61,960 bases of DNA from Intrasporangiaceae bacterium (GCA_012838445.1 DUPF01000006.1:1-61960), one strand, 5' to 3'; counted from the first letter of the stretch, positions 21,783 to 30,723 are shown. Notes: a model not told the origin generated them from the letters alone. A program made the numbers and translations.

Positions 21783-22124
21783 TCAGTTCTCCTCGGACAG
21801 GGCGACGTAGACGTCGTCGCCGTCAAGCTTGACGTGGTGGACGACGACGGGGACCGTCGCCGGGGGGCACAGGGGTTTGCCGGTGCGCAGGTCGAAGCGG
21901 GAGCCGTGCAGCCAGCACTCGATCGTGCAGCCGCTCACCTCACCCTCCGACAGAGAGACTTTGCCGTGGGTGCACTCGTCGTCGATGCAGTGCACCGATC
22001 CGTCCTCGGCCCGCACGATGGAGACGATCCGGCCGTCGAGCTGGGCCTGTGCCGCCCCGACGGTCGGCAACTCGTCGATCGTGCAGACCCGGATCCAGTC
22101 CAGGGTGTTCGCGGTGCTGCTCAT
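21783..22124 (-). CDS. Rieske [2Fe-2S] ferredoxin of the suf operon
   Basis: 113-residue soluble Rieske protein of the bacterial dioxygenase-ferredoxin type. Ligands are Cys51/His53 (CTHG) and Cys70/His73 (CWLHG). There is no signal peptide. The ATG overlaps the sufD stop by 4 nt and sufC starts 6 nt later, so it is embedded in the operon. In other actinobacteria a Rieske gene is often found here. Its electron partner is unknown, and it may be a client or an electron donor for cluster assembly. Confidence 0.92.
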   Translation of the reverse strand: MSSTANTLDWIRVCTIDELPTVGAAQAQLDGRIVSIVRAEDGSVHCIDDECTHGKVSLSEGEVSGCTIECWLHGSRFDLRTGKPLCPPATVPVVVHHVKLDGDDVYVALSEEN

Positions 22125-23302
22125 GCCGCGGACGGACCATGGGTCAGGGCGAGCTCCTTGTCGACCGCCTCCATGAGGTGCTCGGCGACCTCGGGAACCC
22201 CGATCCGGTTGATGATCGAGGCGAAGAAGCCACGCACGACGAGCCGGCGGGCATCCTTCTCCGGGATGCCGCGGGCCATGAGGTAGAACAGGTGCTCGTC
22301 GTCGAAGCGTCCCGTCGTCGCCGCGTGGCCGGCACCGACGATCTCCCCGGTCTCGATCTCGAGGTTCGGCACCGAGTCGGCGCGGGCCCCGTCGGTGAGG
22401 ATGAGGTTGCGGTTGAGCTCGTAGGTGTCGGTGCCCTCGGCGCTGGCGCGGATGAGGACGTCCCCGATCCACACGGTGCGGGCCGTGTCGCCCTGCAGGG
22501 CGCCCTTGTACTCGACGTTCGAGGTGCAGTGGGGCGCCTCGTGGTCGACGAACAGGCGGTGTTCGAGGTGCTGCCCGGCGTCGGCGTAGTAGACCCCGAG
22601 CGCCTCGAAGGACCCTCCGGGACCGGCGTAGGACGCGTTCGTGTTCAGCCGCACGATCGACCCGCCGAGGGTGACCGCGATGTGCCGCACGTGGGCGTCC
22701 CGGCCGACGACGACGTCGTGCTGGCCGAGGTGGAGGGAGTCGTCGTCCCATTCCTGGAGGCTGACGACGGTGAGGTCGGCACCGTCCCCGGCGACGACGG
22801 TGAGCACCTCGCTGTAGTCGGCCCGACCCTGGTGGTCGATGACGACGGTCGCCTTGGCGAACCGTCCGGCCCGGACCAGGAGGTGGCCGTGGACGACCTG
22901 CTCGGACGCCCCGGACAGGGTGATCCGCACCGGCTCGGTCAGCTCGGCCTCGGCGGGGATGTCGATGACCCCGACCCCGCCGCTGTGCGCGGCCGCGATG
23001 GCCGCGGCCCGGTCCCCCGGCTTGGGGGCGCCGCCCTCGCGCCACTGCTCGACGCTCATCGTCGAGAGGGTGACGCCCTCGGGCAGGGACTCGGTCCAGT
23101 CCAGGCAGGCACCGGTCGCCTCGTCCCGGAACAGCACCCCGAGTCGGTCGATCGGGGTGAACCGCCACTCCTCCTCCCGGCCGGAGGGAATCGGGAAGTC
23201 GGTGACCGCATACGAGGTCATCCGCTCGGCGCGGGAGGCGTCCGGGACCATCGTCTCGGAGCTGTGGGTGTGAGCCTCACGGCTCGGGGTAAGCAGGCTC
23301 AT
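22121..23302 (-). CDS. sufD: Fe-S assembly scaffold protein SufD
   Basis: 393-residue SufD, the partner of SufB and SufC in the SufBC2D scaffold. The central part is a beta-helix with no strong catalytic motif. The C-terminal FDDEHLFYLMARGIPEKDARRLVVRGFF segment (in the last 70 residues) is the conserved SufB/SufD helix. Normal length. It lies 65 nt after sufB and overlaps the Rieske start. Confidence 0.95.
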   Translation of the reverse strand: MSLLTPSREAHTHSSETMVPDASRAERMTSYAVTDFPIPSGREEEWRFTPIDRLGVLFRDEATGACLDWTESLPEGVTLSTMSVEQWREGGAPKPGDRAAAIAAAHSGGVGVIDIPAEAELTEPVRITLSGASEQVVHGHLLVRAGRFAKATVVIDHQGRADYSEVLTVVAGDGADLTVVSLQEWDDDSLHLGQHDVVVGRDAHVRHIAVTLGGSIVRLNTNASYAGPGGSFEALGVYYADAGQHLEHRLFVDHEAPHCTSNVEYKGALQGDTARTVWIGDVLIRASAEGTDTYELNRNLILTDGARADSVPNLEIETGEIVGAGHAATTGRFDDEHLFYLMARGIPEKDARRLVVRGFFASIINRIGVPEVAEHLMEAVDKELALTHGPSAA

Positions 23303-23367
23303 GCTCAGTGATCCTCACAAGAAGTCTGGGGGCAGCAGGTGGTCAGGGAACGGTGGTGGGTTCGCAC

Positions 23368-24789
23368 CTAGCCGACCGCCCCTTCCATCTGCAGCTCGAT
23401 GAGACGGTTCAGCTCGAGGGCGTACTCCATCGGCAGCTCCTTGGCGATCGGCTCGACGAAGCCGCGCACGATCATCGCCATCGCCTCCTCCTCCGACATA
23501 CCGCGGGACATCAGGTAGAACAGCTGGTCCTCGGAGACCTTGGAGACGGTCGCCTCGTGGCCCATCTGGACGTCGTCCTCGCGGATGTCGACGTAGGGGT
23601 AGGTGTCGGAGCGGCTGATCGTGTCGACGAGGAGCGCATCGCAGACGACGCTGCTCTTCGAGCCGTGCGCACCCTCGTTGATCTGCACCAGACCTCGGTA
23701 GGAGGTCCGGCCGCCACCGCGGGCCACCGACTTGCTGACGATCGTGCTGCTCGTGTTCGGTGCGGCGTGCACCATCTTGGAGCCGGCGTCCTGGTGCTGG
23801 CCCTCCCCCGCGAACGCGACGGAGAGCGTCTCACCCTTGGCCTGCTCACCGAGGAGGAAGACGGCCGGGTACTTCATCGTCACCTTGGAGCCGATGTTGC
23901 CGTCGATCCACTCCATCGTCGCGCCCTCGGCGCAGGTGGCCCGCTTGGTCACGAGGTTGTAGACGTTGTTCGACCAGTTCTGGATCGTCGTGTAGCGGAC
24001 CCGGGCGTCCTTCTTGACGATGATCTCGACGACGGCGCTGTGCAGACTGTCCGTCTTGTAGATCGGCGCGGTGCATCCCTCGACGTAGTGCACGTACGAG
24101 CCCTCGTCGGCGATGATCAGGGTCCGCTCGAACTGACCCATGTTCTCGGTGTTGATCCGGAAGTACGCCTGCAGCGGGATGTCGACGTGGACACCCGGGG
24201 GGACGTAGATGAAGGAGCCACCGGACCAGACGGCCGTGTTCAGCGAGGCGAACTTGTTGTCACCGGCCGGGATGACGGTGGTGAAGTACTCCTTGAACAG
24301 GTCCTCGTACTCGCGCAGCCCGGTGTCGGTGTCGACGAAGATGACACCCTTCTCCTCCAGGTCCTCCCGGATCTGGTGGTAGACGACCTCCGACTCGTAC
24401 TGCGCCGCGACACCGGCGATGAGCCGCTGCTTCTCCGCCTCGGGGATGCCGAGCCGGTCATAGGTGTTCTTGATGTCCTCGGGCAGCTCGTCCCACGTGG
24501 TCGCCTGCTTCTCGGTCGACTTCACGAAGTACTTGATGTTCTGGAAGTCGATCCCGGTCAGGTCGCTGCCCCAGTGCGGCATCGGCTTCTTGTCGAACAG
24601 GCGCAGCGACTTCAACCGCAGGTCGGTCATCCACTGCGGCTCGTTCTTGCGACGACTGATGTCGAGGACGACTTCCTCGTTCAGGCCACGACGGGCGGAG
24701 GCACCGGCCGCGTCACTGTCGGCCCAGCCGTACTCGTAGCGGCCCAGATCCTTCAGTCCCGGGTTGAGGTCCTCGATCGAGGTGGTCAT
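23368..24789 (-). CDS. sufB: Fe-S assembly scaffold protein SufB
   Basis: 473-residue SufB, which receives persulfide sulfur and builds the cluster. The N-terminal [21 protein letters not shown] is diagnostic. The conserved Cys-containing [19 protein letters not shown] segment and the C-terminal [20 protein letters not shown] helix are intact. There is no intein, unlike mycobacterial SufB. The ATG overlaps the sufR stop by 4 nt. Confidence 0.97.
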   Translation of the reverse strand: MTTSIEDLNPGLKDLGRYEYGWADSDAAGASARRGLNEEVVLDISRRKNEPQWMTDLRLKSLRLFDKKPMPHWGSDLTGIDFQNIKYFVKSTEKQATTWDELPEDIKNTYDRLGIPEAEKQRLIAGVAAQYESEVVYHQIREDLEEKGVIFVDTDTGLREYEDLFKEYFTTVIPAGDNKFASLNTAVWSGGSFIYVPPGVHVDIPLQAYFRINTENMGQFERTLIIADEGSYVHYVEGCTAPIYKTDSLHSAVVEIIVKKDARVRYTTIQNWSNNVYNLVTKRATCAEGATMEWIDGNIGSKVTMKYPAVFLLGEQAKGETLSVAFAGEGQHQDAGSKMVHAAPNTSSTIVSKSVARGGGRTSYRGLVQINEGAHGSKSSVVCDALLVDTISRSDTYPYVDIREDDVQMGHEATVSKVSEDQLFYLMSRGMSEEEAMAMIVRGFVEPIAKELPMEYALELNRLIELQMEGAVG

Positions 24790-25535
24790 GAATGTGACCC
24801 TTCCGTGGGGTGGTGGGTGGATGGGGTACCGGTCACGGCCGTGACCGGGATGAACGTGGTGCAGACGTGATCGCCCTGGGCGAGGGTAGCCAACCGTTGC
24901 ACATGCACGCCAAGCAGACGAGAGAACGCCTCGGTCTCGGCGTCACAGAACTCGGGGAACTCGGCGGCGACGTGCTGGACCGGGCAGTGCCCCTGGCACA
25001 ACTGGAAGCCGCCGGCGGACGGACCACCGGTGACCGGCCGCAGACTCGCCGCATACCCGTCGCGGGCGAGCGCATCGACCAGGACCCTGGCCCGCTCGAC
25101 CGGATCGGTGCCGACCTCGTCGAGTTCCTTCACGTAGCGCGCCTCGAGCTCGGCGACCCGCTGCTCGGCGAAGGCAGCGACCGCACCCGGACCGGCGGTG
25201 CGCTCGAGGAACCGGAGCACCTCGCCGGCCAGATCGTCGTACTCCGCAGAGAGCACCGAGTGGCCCTGGGTGCTGACCACCCAGCCTCGGGCCGGACGGC
25301 CCCGGCGGCGCCGGCCGGAGGTCGGCAGCGCTCGGGACTCGATGAGACCGTCGGCGAGCAGGCCGTCGATGTGCCGCCGGATGGCGGTGTCGGTCAGGCC
25401 GAGATCCTCACCGAGGGTGAGCGCCGTGATCGGTCCGGCCTCGCTGATGCGGCGCAGCACACGTTCCCTCGTGCTGGCGTCGGCCGGTGCCGACGACTGC
25501 ACCGAGGGCACAGTGAACCGATCGGCAATAATCAC
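24786..25535 (-). CDS. sufR: SufR-type Fe-S-sensing transcriptional regulator
   Basis: 249-residue winged-helix regulator. The HTH is at about residues 25-70 ([36 protein letters not shown]). Four cysteines in the C-terminal domain, Cys180, Cys184, Cys197 and Cys225 (LCQGHCP, FPEFCD, DHVCTT), are candidate cluster ligands. SufR proteins repress their own suf operon when clusters are plentiful. The GTG at 25535 is chosen because a TAACAT -10 box lies 6 nt upstream; no ribosome binding site exists there. First gene of the operon, overlapping sufB by 4 nt. Confidence 0.92.
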   Translation of the reverse strand: MIIADRFTVPSVQSSAPADASTRERVLRRISEAGPITALTLGEDLGLTDTAIRRHIDGLLADGLIESRALPTSGRRRRGRPARGWVVSTQGHSVLSAEYDDLAGEVLRFLERTAGPGAVAAFAEQRVAELEARYVKELDEVGTDPVERARVLVDALARDGYAASLRPVTGGPSAGGFQLCQGHCPVQHVAAEFPEFCDAETEAFSRLLGVHVQRLATLAQGDHVCTTFIPVTAVTGTPSTHHPTEGSHS

Positions 25536-25541
25536 ACATCT

Positions 25542-25562
25542 ATGTTACGTAATAGGCGTAAT
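25542..25562 (-). promoter_or_regulatory. suf operon promoter and candidate SufR operator
   Basis: An AT-rich island in GC-rich surroundings. On the minus strand the -10 box TAACAT (25547-25542) is 6 nt before the sufR GTG. It overlaps the 8-bp palindrome TTACGTAA (25545-25552). The plus strand carries CGTAAT twice, at 25548-25553 and 25557-25562. A repressor bound here would cover the -10 region. Confidence 0.5.
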
Positions 25563-25600
25563 AGTGCCAAACGCGGCAGGTCGCGCTCCCCTGCGGCCGG

Positions 25601-26599
25601 TCAGGATGTCGCCGTGTCGACCGCCCCGTTGTCCGGCAGATCGTCCTCGTCGAGGGGCGACTCGGCTGCCGGCAGGAACACCGACCGGGACCGATAGCGC
25701 GGGGGTGCCACGGATTCGGGACCGAAGAGACGCTCGCGCAGCGGGGCGGTGAGGACACCGAGCGGGGCGCTGAGCACATACGCATAGGCGACGATGAGCA
25801 GGATGTGGGCCGGGGCGAGGAACATCCCGACGACGAGGACCACCGCGACGAGCAGGGTGCCCGCCCGGGCCCGCGCAGTCTCCGGGACGAGCAGGTTCCG
25901 GAAGGACCGGAACCGGACCGAGGTGACCATGAGCAGGGCCGGCACGACGGCGACCACGGCCGGCAGCAGCGCCACCGGACCGACCCGTGGACCGATGTCG
26001 GGCCGCTGCAACGCGAACACCGTCGCGATCATCACCAGCGCGGCACCCGGACTGGGCAGCCCGACGAAATAGCGTTTGTCGTCCATCGGGTCGACCGTGA
26101 CGTTGAACCGGGCGAGCCGGAACGCCGCGCACGCCAACCACAGGAACGCCGCCCCCCAGGCCGCGACCGGCCAGGAGTCCAACGCCCACGTGTGCACGAG
26201 CACCGCCGGCGCCATCCCGAACGAGATCAGGTCCGCCATCGAGTCGAGTTGGACCCCGAACGGACTGGTCGCCCCGACCTTGCGGGCGACGAACCCGTCG
26301 GCGATGTCGAGCAGGATCGAGACGCACAGCAGGGCCGCGGCCCAGCCGAACTCCTGCCGGAACGCGAGCAGCACCGAGGCGAACCCGCAGGCCATGTTGC
26401 CGGTGGTGAAGATGCTCGGCGCCGTGACCCGCAACCGGTCCCGGTTGCTCAGTTGCCGCAGCGAGACGACCTCGGCCCCGGTCGGCGAGATGAGCCGCCA
26501 CCGGGCGAACGGCCGGCGCCGCCCCAGACCCATGCGCCGAACCGAGTGCTGCTCGGAGCCGGGCCCTGCTGTCGGCGGATCCGCCGGGTTCGCGTCCAC
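25601..26599 (-). CDS. pssA: CDP-diacylglycerol-serine O-phosphatidyltransferase
   Basis: 332-residue membrane enzyme that makes phosphatidylserine. The CDP-alcohol phosphotransferase signature DG-x2-AR-x8-G-x3-D-x3-D is complete (from DGFVARK to SMAD, about residues 101-123). About eight hydrophobic segments follow or precede it. The N-terminus has a basic cytosolic extension of about 60 residues and the C-terminus an acidic tail. psd lies 5 nt upstream on the same strand, so substrate and next-step enzyme are cotranscribed. Together they make phosphatidylethanolamine. Confidence 0.95.
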   Translation of the reverse strand: MDANPADPPTAGPGSEQHSVRRMGLGRRRPFARWRLISPTGAEVVSLRQLSNRDRLRVTAPSIFTTGNMACGFASVLLAFRQEFGWAAALLCVSILLDIADGFVARKVGATSPFGVQLDSMADLISFGMAPAVLVHTWALDSWPVAAWGAAFLWLACAAFRLARFNVTVDPMDDKRYFVGLPSPGAALVMIATVFALQRPDIGPRVGPVALLPAVVAVVPALLMVTSVRFRSFRNLLVPETARARAGTLLVAVVLVVGMFLAPAHILLIVAYAYVLSAPLGVLTAPLRERLFGPESVAPPRYRSRSVFLPAAESPLDEDDLPDNGAVDTATS

Positions 26600-26604
26600 G
26601 GCGG

Positions 26605-27255
26605 CTACACCCCCGGCCAGCGGGCGATGACCGTCTCCCCCGCGACGACCCTGTCGCCCCGCATGACCTCGAGGGTGCAGTCACGCGGGACGAAGACATC
26701 CATCCGGGAGCCGAACTTCATCAGGCCGATCCGCTCCCCGGCCGCGATCCGCTGCCCGGGCACGACCCGGGTGACCACGCGCCGGGCGAGCAGCCCGACG
26801 ATCTGGCGGAACACGAGCGGCCGCTCGGCCCCGCCGACGGGGACGGCCAGGGTGATCTCGCTGCATTCGTTCTCGGTCGCGCTCTCGGCGGTGTAGGCGG
26901 CCAGCCACTTCCCGGGCTTGTAGGACACGCTCTGCACGACACCGGCGGCCGGGCTGCGGTTGATGTGGACGTCGAAGACGGACAGGAAGATCGCCACCTG
27001 GAGCCAGTCCCCCTCCGGGGCCACGCCCGGCTGCGGGTCACCGACATGCATGACCTTGCCGTCCGCCGGGGAGAGCACGACATCCGGGTCGGCGGGGACG
27101 TGATCGACACGGCGGTCCGGATCGCGGAAGAACGCGGCCACGGCAGCGGGCGCGAGCGTCAGCCCCAGGGCCAGCCGGCCCCGTCCGGCGAGGGCGGCGA
27201 CGGCCGCCGGGACGGCAGCGATCCCGATTGCAGGGAGTCCGGCACGATCGATCAT
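26605..27255 (-). CDS. psd: Phosphatidylserine decarboxylase proenzyme
   Basis: 216-residue short-type (archaeal/actinobacterial) PSD. Autocleavage is expected at Gly182-Ser183 in LMKFGSRMDVF, giving the pyruvoyl group. The conserved FDVHINRSP (His97) and DGKVMHVGDP are present. One or two hydrophobic segments at the N-terminus anchor it. The ATG at 27255 is 6 nt after a TAGGCT -10 box, with six G in between that could also act as a ribosome binding site. Operon psd-pssA. Confidence 0.94.
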   Translation of the reverse strand: MIDRAGLPAIGIAAVPAAVAALAGRGRLALGLTLAPAAVAAFFRDPDRRVDHVPADPDVVLSPADGKVMHVGDPQPGVAPEGDWLQVAIFLSVFDVHINRSPAAGVVQSVSYKPGKWLAAYTAESATENECSEITLAVPVGGAERPLVFRQIVGLLARRVVTRVVPGQRIAAGERIGLMKFGSRMDVFVPRDCTLEVMRGDRVVAGETVIARWPGV

Positions 27256-27261
27256 CCCCCC

Positions 27262-27271
27262 AGCCTAGGAT
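27262..27271. promoter_or_regulatory. Overlapping divergent -10 boxes, psd and ABC exporter
   Basis: Minus-strand TAGGCT (27267-27262) and plus-strand TAGGAT (27266-27271) share the central TA. The starts lie 6 nt (psd) and 8 nt (ATPase) away. The two promoters cannot be occupied at once, so they should compete. Confidence 0.5.
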
Positions 27272-27279
27272 GACAGGCG

Positions 27280-28080
27280 ATGTCTGCCCACACTCCCACC
27301 CCGCCCGAAGCGGCACCCGCCGTGGCCGTGACCGACCTGCGCAAGTCCTTCGGGTCAGTGGTCGCCGTCGACGGGGCGACCTGGTCGGCCCACTCCGGGC
27401 GGGTCACCGCCGTCCTCGGCTCGAACGGCGCCGGGAAGACCACCACACTCGAATGTCTCGAAGGGCTGCAACGCCCCGACAGCGGCACGGTCCGCGTCCT
27501 CGGTACCGACCCGTGGGACGCCGACCCGGAGCACCGCGCCCGGGTCGGGGTCATGCTCCAGGACGGCGGCCTGCCGAACACCCGCGCCGCCGGGGATGTG
27601 CTGCGGCACCTCGCCAGGCTGTATGCGCGACCCGAGTCCGCGGACCATCTCCGGTCGGTCCTCGGGATCGGCGAGTTCGACCGCACGGCGGTGCGGCGCC
27701 TCTCCGGTGGGCAGCGGCAACGGCTCGCCCTCGCCGCCGCGCTCGTCGGACGCCCCGATGTGGCCTTCCTCGACGAACCGACCGCCGGGCTGGACCCGCA
27801 CGCCCGGCTCGACGTGTGGCAGGTCATCACCGACCTCGCCGACCGGGGCGCGTGCGTCGTTGTGACGACCCACTCCTTCGAGGAGGCCGAACGGATTGCC
27901 TCCGACGTCGTCATCATGGACCGGGGGTCGGTCGCCGCTGCCGGAACGCTGGACGAACTGACCGCGACCGAATCGCTCGAGGACCTGTTCTTCCGACTCA
28001 CCCGGCCCGCCGGCCACACCGGGTCGGCCGGTCACACGGGTCCCGGCACGCCGCGCAAGGCCGAGGAGGACCCCCGATGA
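27280..28080 (+). CDS. ABC-2 type exporter, ATP-binding protein
   Basis: 266-residue DrrA-like ABC ATPase: Walker A GSNGAGKTT, Q-loop VMLQDGGLPNTRAAG, signature LSGGQRQRLAL, Walker B VAFLDEPTAGLDPHA, H-loop VVTTHSFEEAERI. The gene ends in ATGA shared with the permease start. In mycobacteria a similar ATPase/permease pair sits next to ctaA between the suf genes and tkt, so this looks like ancestral synteny. Substrate unknown. Confidence 0.9.
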   Translation: MSAHTPTPPEAAPAVAVTDLRKSFGSVVAVDGATWSAHSGRVTAVLGSNGAGKTTTLECLEGLQRPDSGTVRVLGTDPWDADPEHRARVGVMLQDGGLPNTRAAGDVLRHLARLYARPESADHLRSVLGIGEFDRTAVRRLSGGQRQRLALAAALVGRPDVAFLDEPTAGLDPHARLDVWQVITDLADRGACVVVTTHSFEEAERIASDVVIMDRGSVAAAGTLDELTATESLEDLFFRLTRPAGHTGSAGHTGPGTPRKAEEDPR

Positions 28081-28817
28081 GTGCTCCAGCGGCCCGGGCG
28101 GACCGCATACTCGCCCAGACGAGGTTCGAGGCGGTGACCATCCTGCGCAACGGTGAGCAGTTCCTCGTCTCGATCATCCTGCCGTTGCTGGCGATGTTCG
28201 GGCTGACCTACTCACCCTTCCCCGAACTGGCCGAGCCGCGGATCAACGTCGTCGCCCCCGGTGTGCTCGCGCTCGCGGTGGTGTCCATCGCCTTCACCGG
28301 GCAGGCCATCGCGACCGGGTTCGACCGCCGCTACGGGGTGCTGCGGCTGCTCGGGGTGACCCCGCTCGGGCGTGGTGGGCTCATCGTCGCCAAGACCCTC
28401 GCGGTGCTGCTGTTCTACGTGCTCCAGCTGGTCATCCTCGGCGGGGTCGCGCTCGCCCTCGGGTGGCGGCCCGCCCTCGGCGGGATCCTGCCGCTGGCGA
28501 TCTCGCTCGTCGCCGGGGTGCTCTGCTTCGTCGCCCTGGCCCTCCTCATCGCCGGGACGTTGCGCGCCGAGGCGGTGCTCGCGGTGGCCAACCTGCTCTG
28601 GGTCGTCTTCCTCGGCCTCGGGCTCATCATCCCGACCTCCGCCCTGCCGGGGGCGGTCGGCCCGATCGCTGCCTGGCTACCGTCCGGACTCCTCGGCGAC
28701 GCCGCCCGGGCGGCCGCTCTCGACGGTGCCTGGCCGGTGCTGCAATGGGTGGGGCTGCTCGCGTGGGCCGCGGTGGCCGGCCTCCTCGCCCGTCGGTTCT
28801 TCACGTGGAGCGACTGA
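28077..28817 (+). CDS. ABC-2 type exporter, permease
   Basis: 246-residue integral membrane protein with six hydrophobic segments (such as VSIILPLLAMFGLTY, TLAVLLFYVLQLVILGGVAL, LAISLVAGVLCFVALALLIA). It has no ATPase motifs. It is translationally coupled to the ATPase (4-nt overlap). Its 3' end overlaps the convergent deacetylase gene by 17 nt. Proximity to ctaA hints at an envelope or haem-related export role, which is only inference. Confidence 0.88.
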   Translation: MSAPAARADRILAQTRFEAVTILRNGEQFLVSIILPLLAMFGLTYSPFPELAEPRINVVAPGVLALAVVSIAFTGQAIATGFDRRYGVLRLLGVTPLGRGGLIVAKTLAVLLFYVLQLVILGGVALALGWRPALGGILPLAISLVAGVLCFVALALLIAGTLRAEAVLAVANLLWVVFLGLGLIIPTSALPGAVGPIAAWLPSGLLGDAARAAALDGAWPVLQWVGLLAWAAVAGLLARRFFTWSD

Positions 28818-29715
28818 CCGTCACAGCGTGACGAACTCGACCCCCCCGATCGAGCAGGGGCGGCAGCGCCTGGGCACACCCGCGGGCCGTCCCGCCGCCG
28901 GGTCGGTTCATGTGGGCGAGGACGATGTCACCATCACGCACACCCGCGATCGTGTCCCGCACCTGTGCCGCAGCGAACGTCGCTCCCCCGTCACCGTTAA
29001 CCGAGAATCCCGCGACGGGCATGCCCAAGTCCCGGGCGATCGCGGCGGCGACCTCGTCGCAGTGGGCGGTGCCGGGCCGGGTATACCGCGACGCTTCCCC
29101 GGTGCGCTCGACGAACCAGTCGATGTTTCCGGTCAACTCGTCGTAGACCTCCTCGACCGACGCGGTCCCGGCGATCCGGTATGCGGAGGCACCGGTCACC
29201 GAGAGCGGCACATGCCGGGTGCCGTGGCAGGCGACCGCTAAGAGCGGGTCGGTCGCCAGCTCGGCAGCCAGCTCCGGATGCACCCCGATCCAGCGGGCAT
29301 TGAGGAACAGGGTCGCCGGCACCCGGTGCTCCCGCAGCATGTCGATCAGCGCCGCGTCGAACCCGTCCCCGGCTCCCCCGCCCCCGCAGGCATCGAAGGT
29401 CAGCGCGACCCGGGGCCGGCCGACGGACGTCATACCCGGGATGTCCGCGAGCGTGCTCACGACACCAGCCACCTCGGTGCCCCACTGGACCGGGGCGCGT
29501 CCCGCATACCGGTCGATGATCTCGCTCCGGGAGGGGATCTGCGGTTCGACCGGCGCGGTGGTGGTCGGCGTGGGTGTCGGTGTGTTCACTGTCGGAGGAC
29601 GACTCGGCGTCGGCGTCGCCGATGGGTCCGTCGTGGGGCCCGGCCCGGCGCAGCCGGCGACGGCGAGCGTGCCCAGGAGCAGGCTGCGGCGTGGGACGCG
29701 CTGCGGAGCGTTCAC
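28801..29715 (-). CDS. Tat-type lipoprotein with polysaccharide deacetylase domain
   Basis: 304-residue NodB-fold protein. The N-terminus has Arg-Arg followed by a hydrophobic run and lipobox AVAGC (Cys22), which suggests Tat export and lipidation. A Thr/Pro-rich linker follows (about 25-65). Deacetylase motifs are altered: motif 1 is ALTFDACGG instead of TFDDG, motif 2 is CHGTRHVPL, motif 3 is YTRPGTAHCD. So metal binding is likely but activity on glycan is uncertain. A TACGCT -10 box lies 7 nt before the GTG. It is divergent from ctaA. Confidence 0.85.
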   Translation of the reverse strand: MNAPQRVPRRSLLLGTLAVAGCAGPGPTTDPSATPTPSRPPTVNTPTPTPTTTAPVEPQIPSRSEIIDRYAGRAPVQWGTEVAGVVSTLADIPGMTSVGRPRVALTFDACGGGGAGDGFDAALIDMLREHRVPATLFLNARWIGVHPELAAELATDPLLAVACHGTRHVPLSVTGASAYRIAGTASVEEVYDELTGNIDWFVERTGEASRYTRPGTAHCDEVAAAIARDLGMPVAGFSVNGDGGATFAAAQVRDTIAGVRDGDIVLAHMNRPGGGTARGCAQALPPLLDRGGRVRHAVTVSRST

Positions 29716-29722
29716 GATGGCC

Positions 29723-29732
29723 AGCGTAGTCT
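29723..29732. promoter_or_regulatory. Overlapping divergent -10 boxes, deacetylase and ctaA
   Basis: Minus-strand TACGCT (29728-29723) and plus-strand TAGTCT (29727-29732) share the central TA, the same layout as at 27262-27271. Starts lie 7 nt (deacetylase GTG) and 8 nt (ctaA GTG) away. Confidence 0.5.
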
Positions 29733-29740
29733 TGATGACT

Positions 29741-30688
29741 GTGACGACCTCGCTCTCGACACCCCCGACGAACCACCCCGCAGCCCTGTCCGACGCCCCC
29801 GGCTGGGTCGCTCCCGCGCTCGTGGCCAACGTCGTCGCCCAGGTCGGGATCATCATCACCGGAGGTCTGGTCCGGCTCACCGGCAGCGGACTGGGCTGCC
29901 CCACCTGGCCGCAGTGCGCGCCGGGCTCCTACACCCCGACGATCGAGCAGGCGGAGAGCTACCACAAGTACATCGAGTTCGGGAACCGGCTGCTCACCTT
30001 CGTCCTGGCCGTCGTCGCCGTCCTGTGCCTGTATGCGGTGGTCAAGTACCTCCGCCGCCGGCACCTGATCGTGGCCGCCGGACTCGTCCTCGCCGGGATC
30101 GCGCTGCAGGCCGGCATCGGTGGGATCACCGTGCTGACCGCGCTGCACCCGATCACCGTCTCGATCCACTTCCTCGTCTCCGCCGCCCTTGTCGCAGCCG
30201 CCGCGTACCTGTGGTTCGCCCGCAACGAACCGGCCACACCCACCCACCTGCTCGTGCCCGCTGCAGTCAACTGGCTCGCATGGTCCACCGTGGCGGTCGC
30301 TGCGGTCGTCCTGACACTCGGCACCGTCGTGACCGGCTCGGGACCGCACTCCGGTGATGCGGACGCCCCGGCCCGCTACGCCCTCGACCCGCGCAGCATC
30401 AGCTGGCTGCACGCCGACGCGGTCATGCTGTTCATCGGCCTGGTCGTCGGCACCTGGGTCGCGGTGCGACTGGCCACCCGGAGCGCCGAGGCGGCCCTGA
30501 CGTGGCGGGATGTGTTCCTCGTGACGATGGCCCAGGGGCTCGTCGGCTATGTGCAGTACTTCACGAGTCTGCCCGAGGTCCTCGTGCTCGCCCACATGTT
30601 CGGTGCCGCGATCCTCGTCGTCGTTCTGACCCGGGCCATGCTCGCGCTGCGGACCTCAGCGGTGCCGCAGGCACTCCAACCGCAGTAA
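29741..30688 (+). CDS. ctaA: Haem A synthase (CtaA/COX15 family)
   Basis: 315-residue integral membrane enzyme that oxidises haem O to haem A for aa3-type cytochrome oxidase. About eight TM segments. The first half has TGGLVRLTGSGLGCPTWPQC with its conserved Cys pair, and conserved His lie in HKYIEFGNRLLTF and ALHPITVSIHF. The second half repeats the fold (LGTVVTGSGPHSGD; SWLHADAV; LAHMFGAAILV). The GTG at 29741 is preferred because TAGTCT lies 8 nt upstream; an ATG at 29735 would be only 2 nt from the box. Convergent with ctaB. Confidence 0.93.
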   Translation: MTTSLSTPPTNHPAALSDAPGWVAPALVANVVAQVGIIITGGLVRLTGSGLGCPTWPQCAPGSYTPTIEQAESYHKYIEFGNRLLTFVLAVVAVLCLYAVVKYLRRRHLIVAAGLVLAGIALQAGIGGITVLTALHPITVSIHFLVSAALVAAAAYLWFARNEPATPTHLLVPAAVNWLAWSTVAVAAVVLTLGTVVTGSGPHSGDADAPARYALDPRSISWLHADAVMLFIGLVVGTWVAVRLATRSAEAALTWRDVFLVTMAQGLVGYVQYFTSLPEVLVLAHMFGAAILVVVLTRAMLALRTSAVPQALQPQ

Positions 30689-30696
30689 CCCCGAAA

Positions 30697-30716
30697 CGGG
30701 TCGACTCCCCGACCCG
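30697..30716. terminator. Bidirectional hairpin between ctaA and ctaB
   Basis: Stem CGGGTCG (30697-30703) / CGACCCG (30710-30716) with a 6-nt loop. It lies 8 nt past each stop codon of the convergent genes. There is no T-run, as is common in actinobacteria. Confidence 0.6.
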
Positions 30717-30723
30717 AGGCGGC

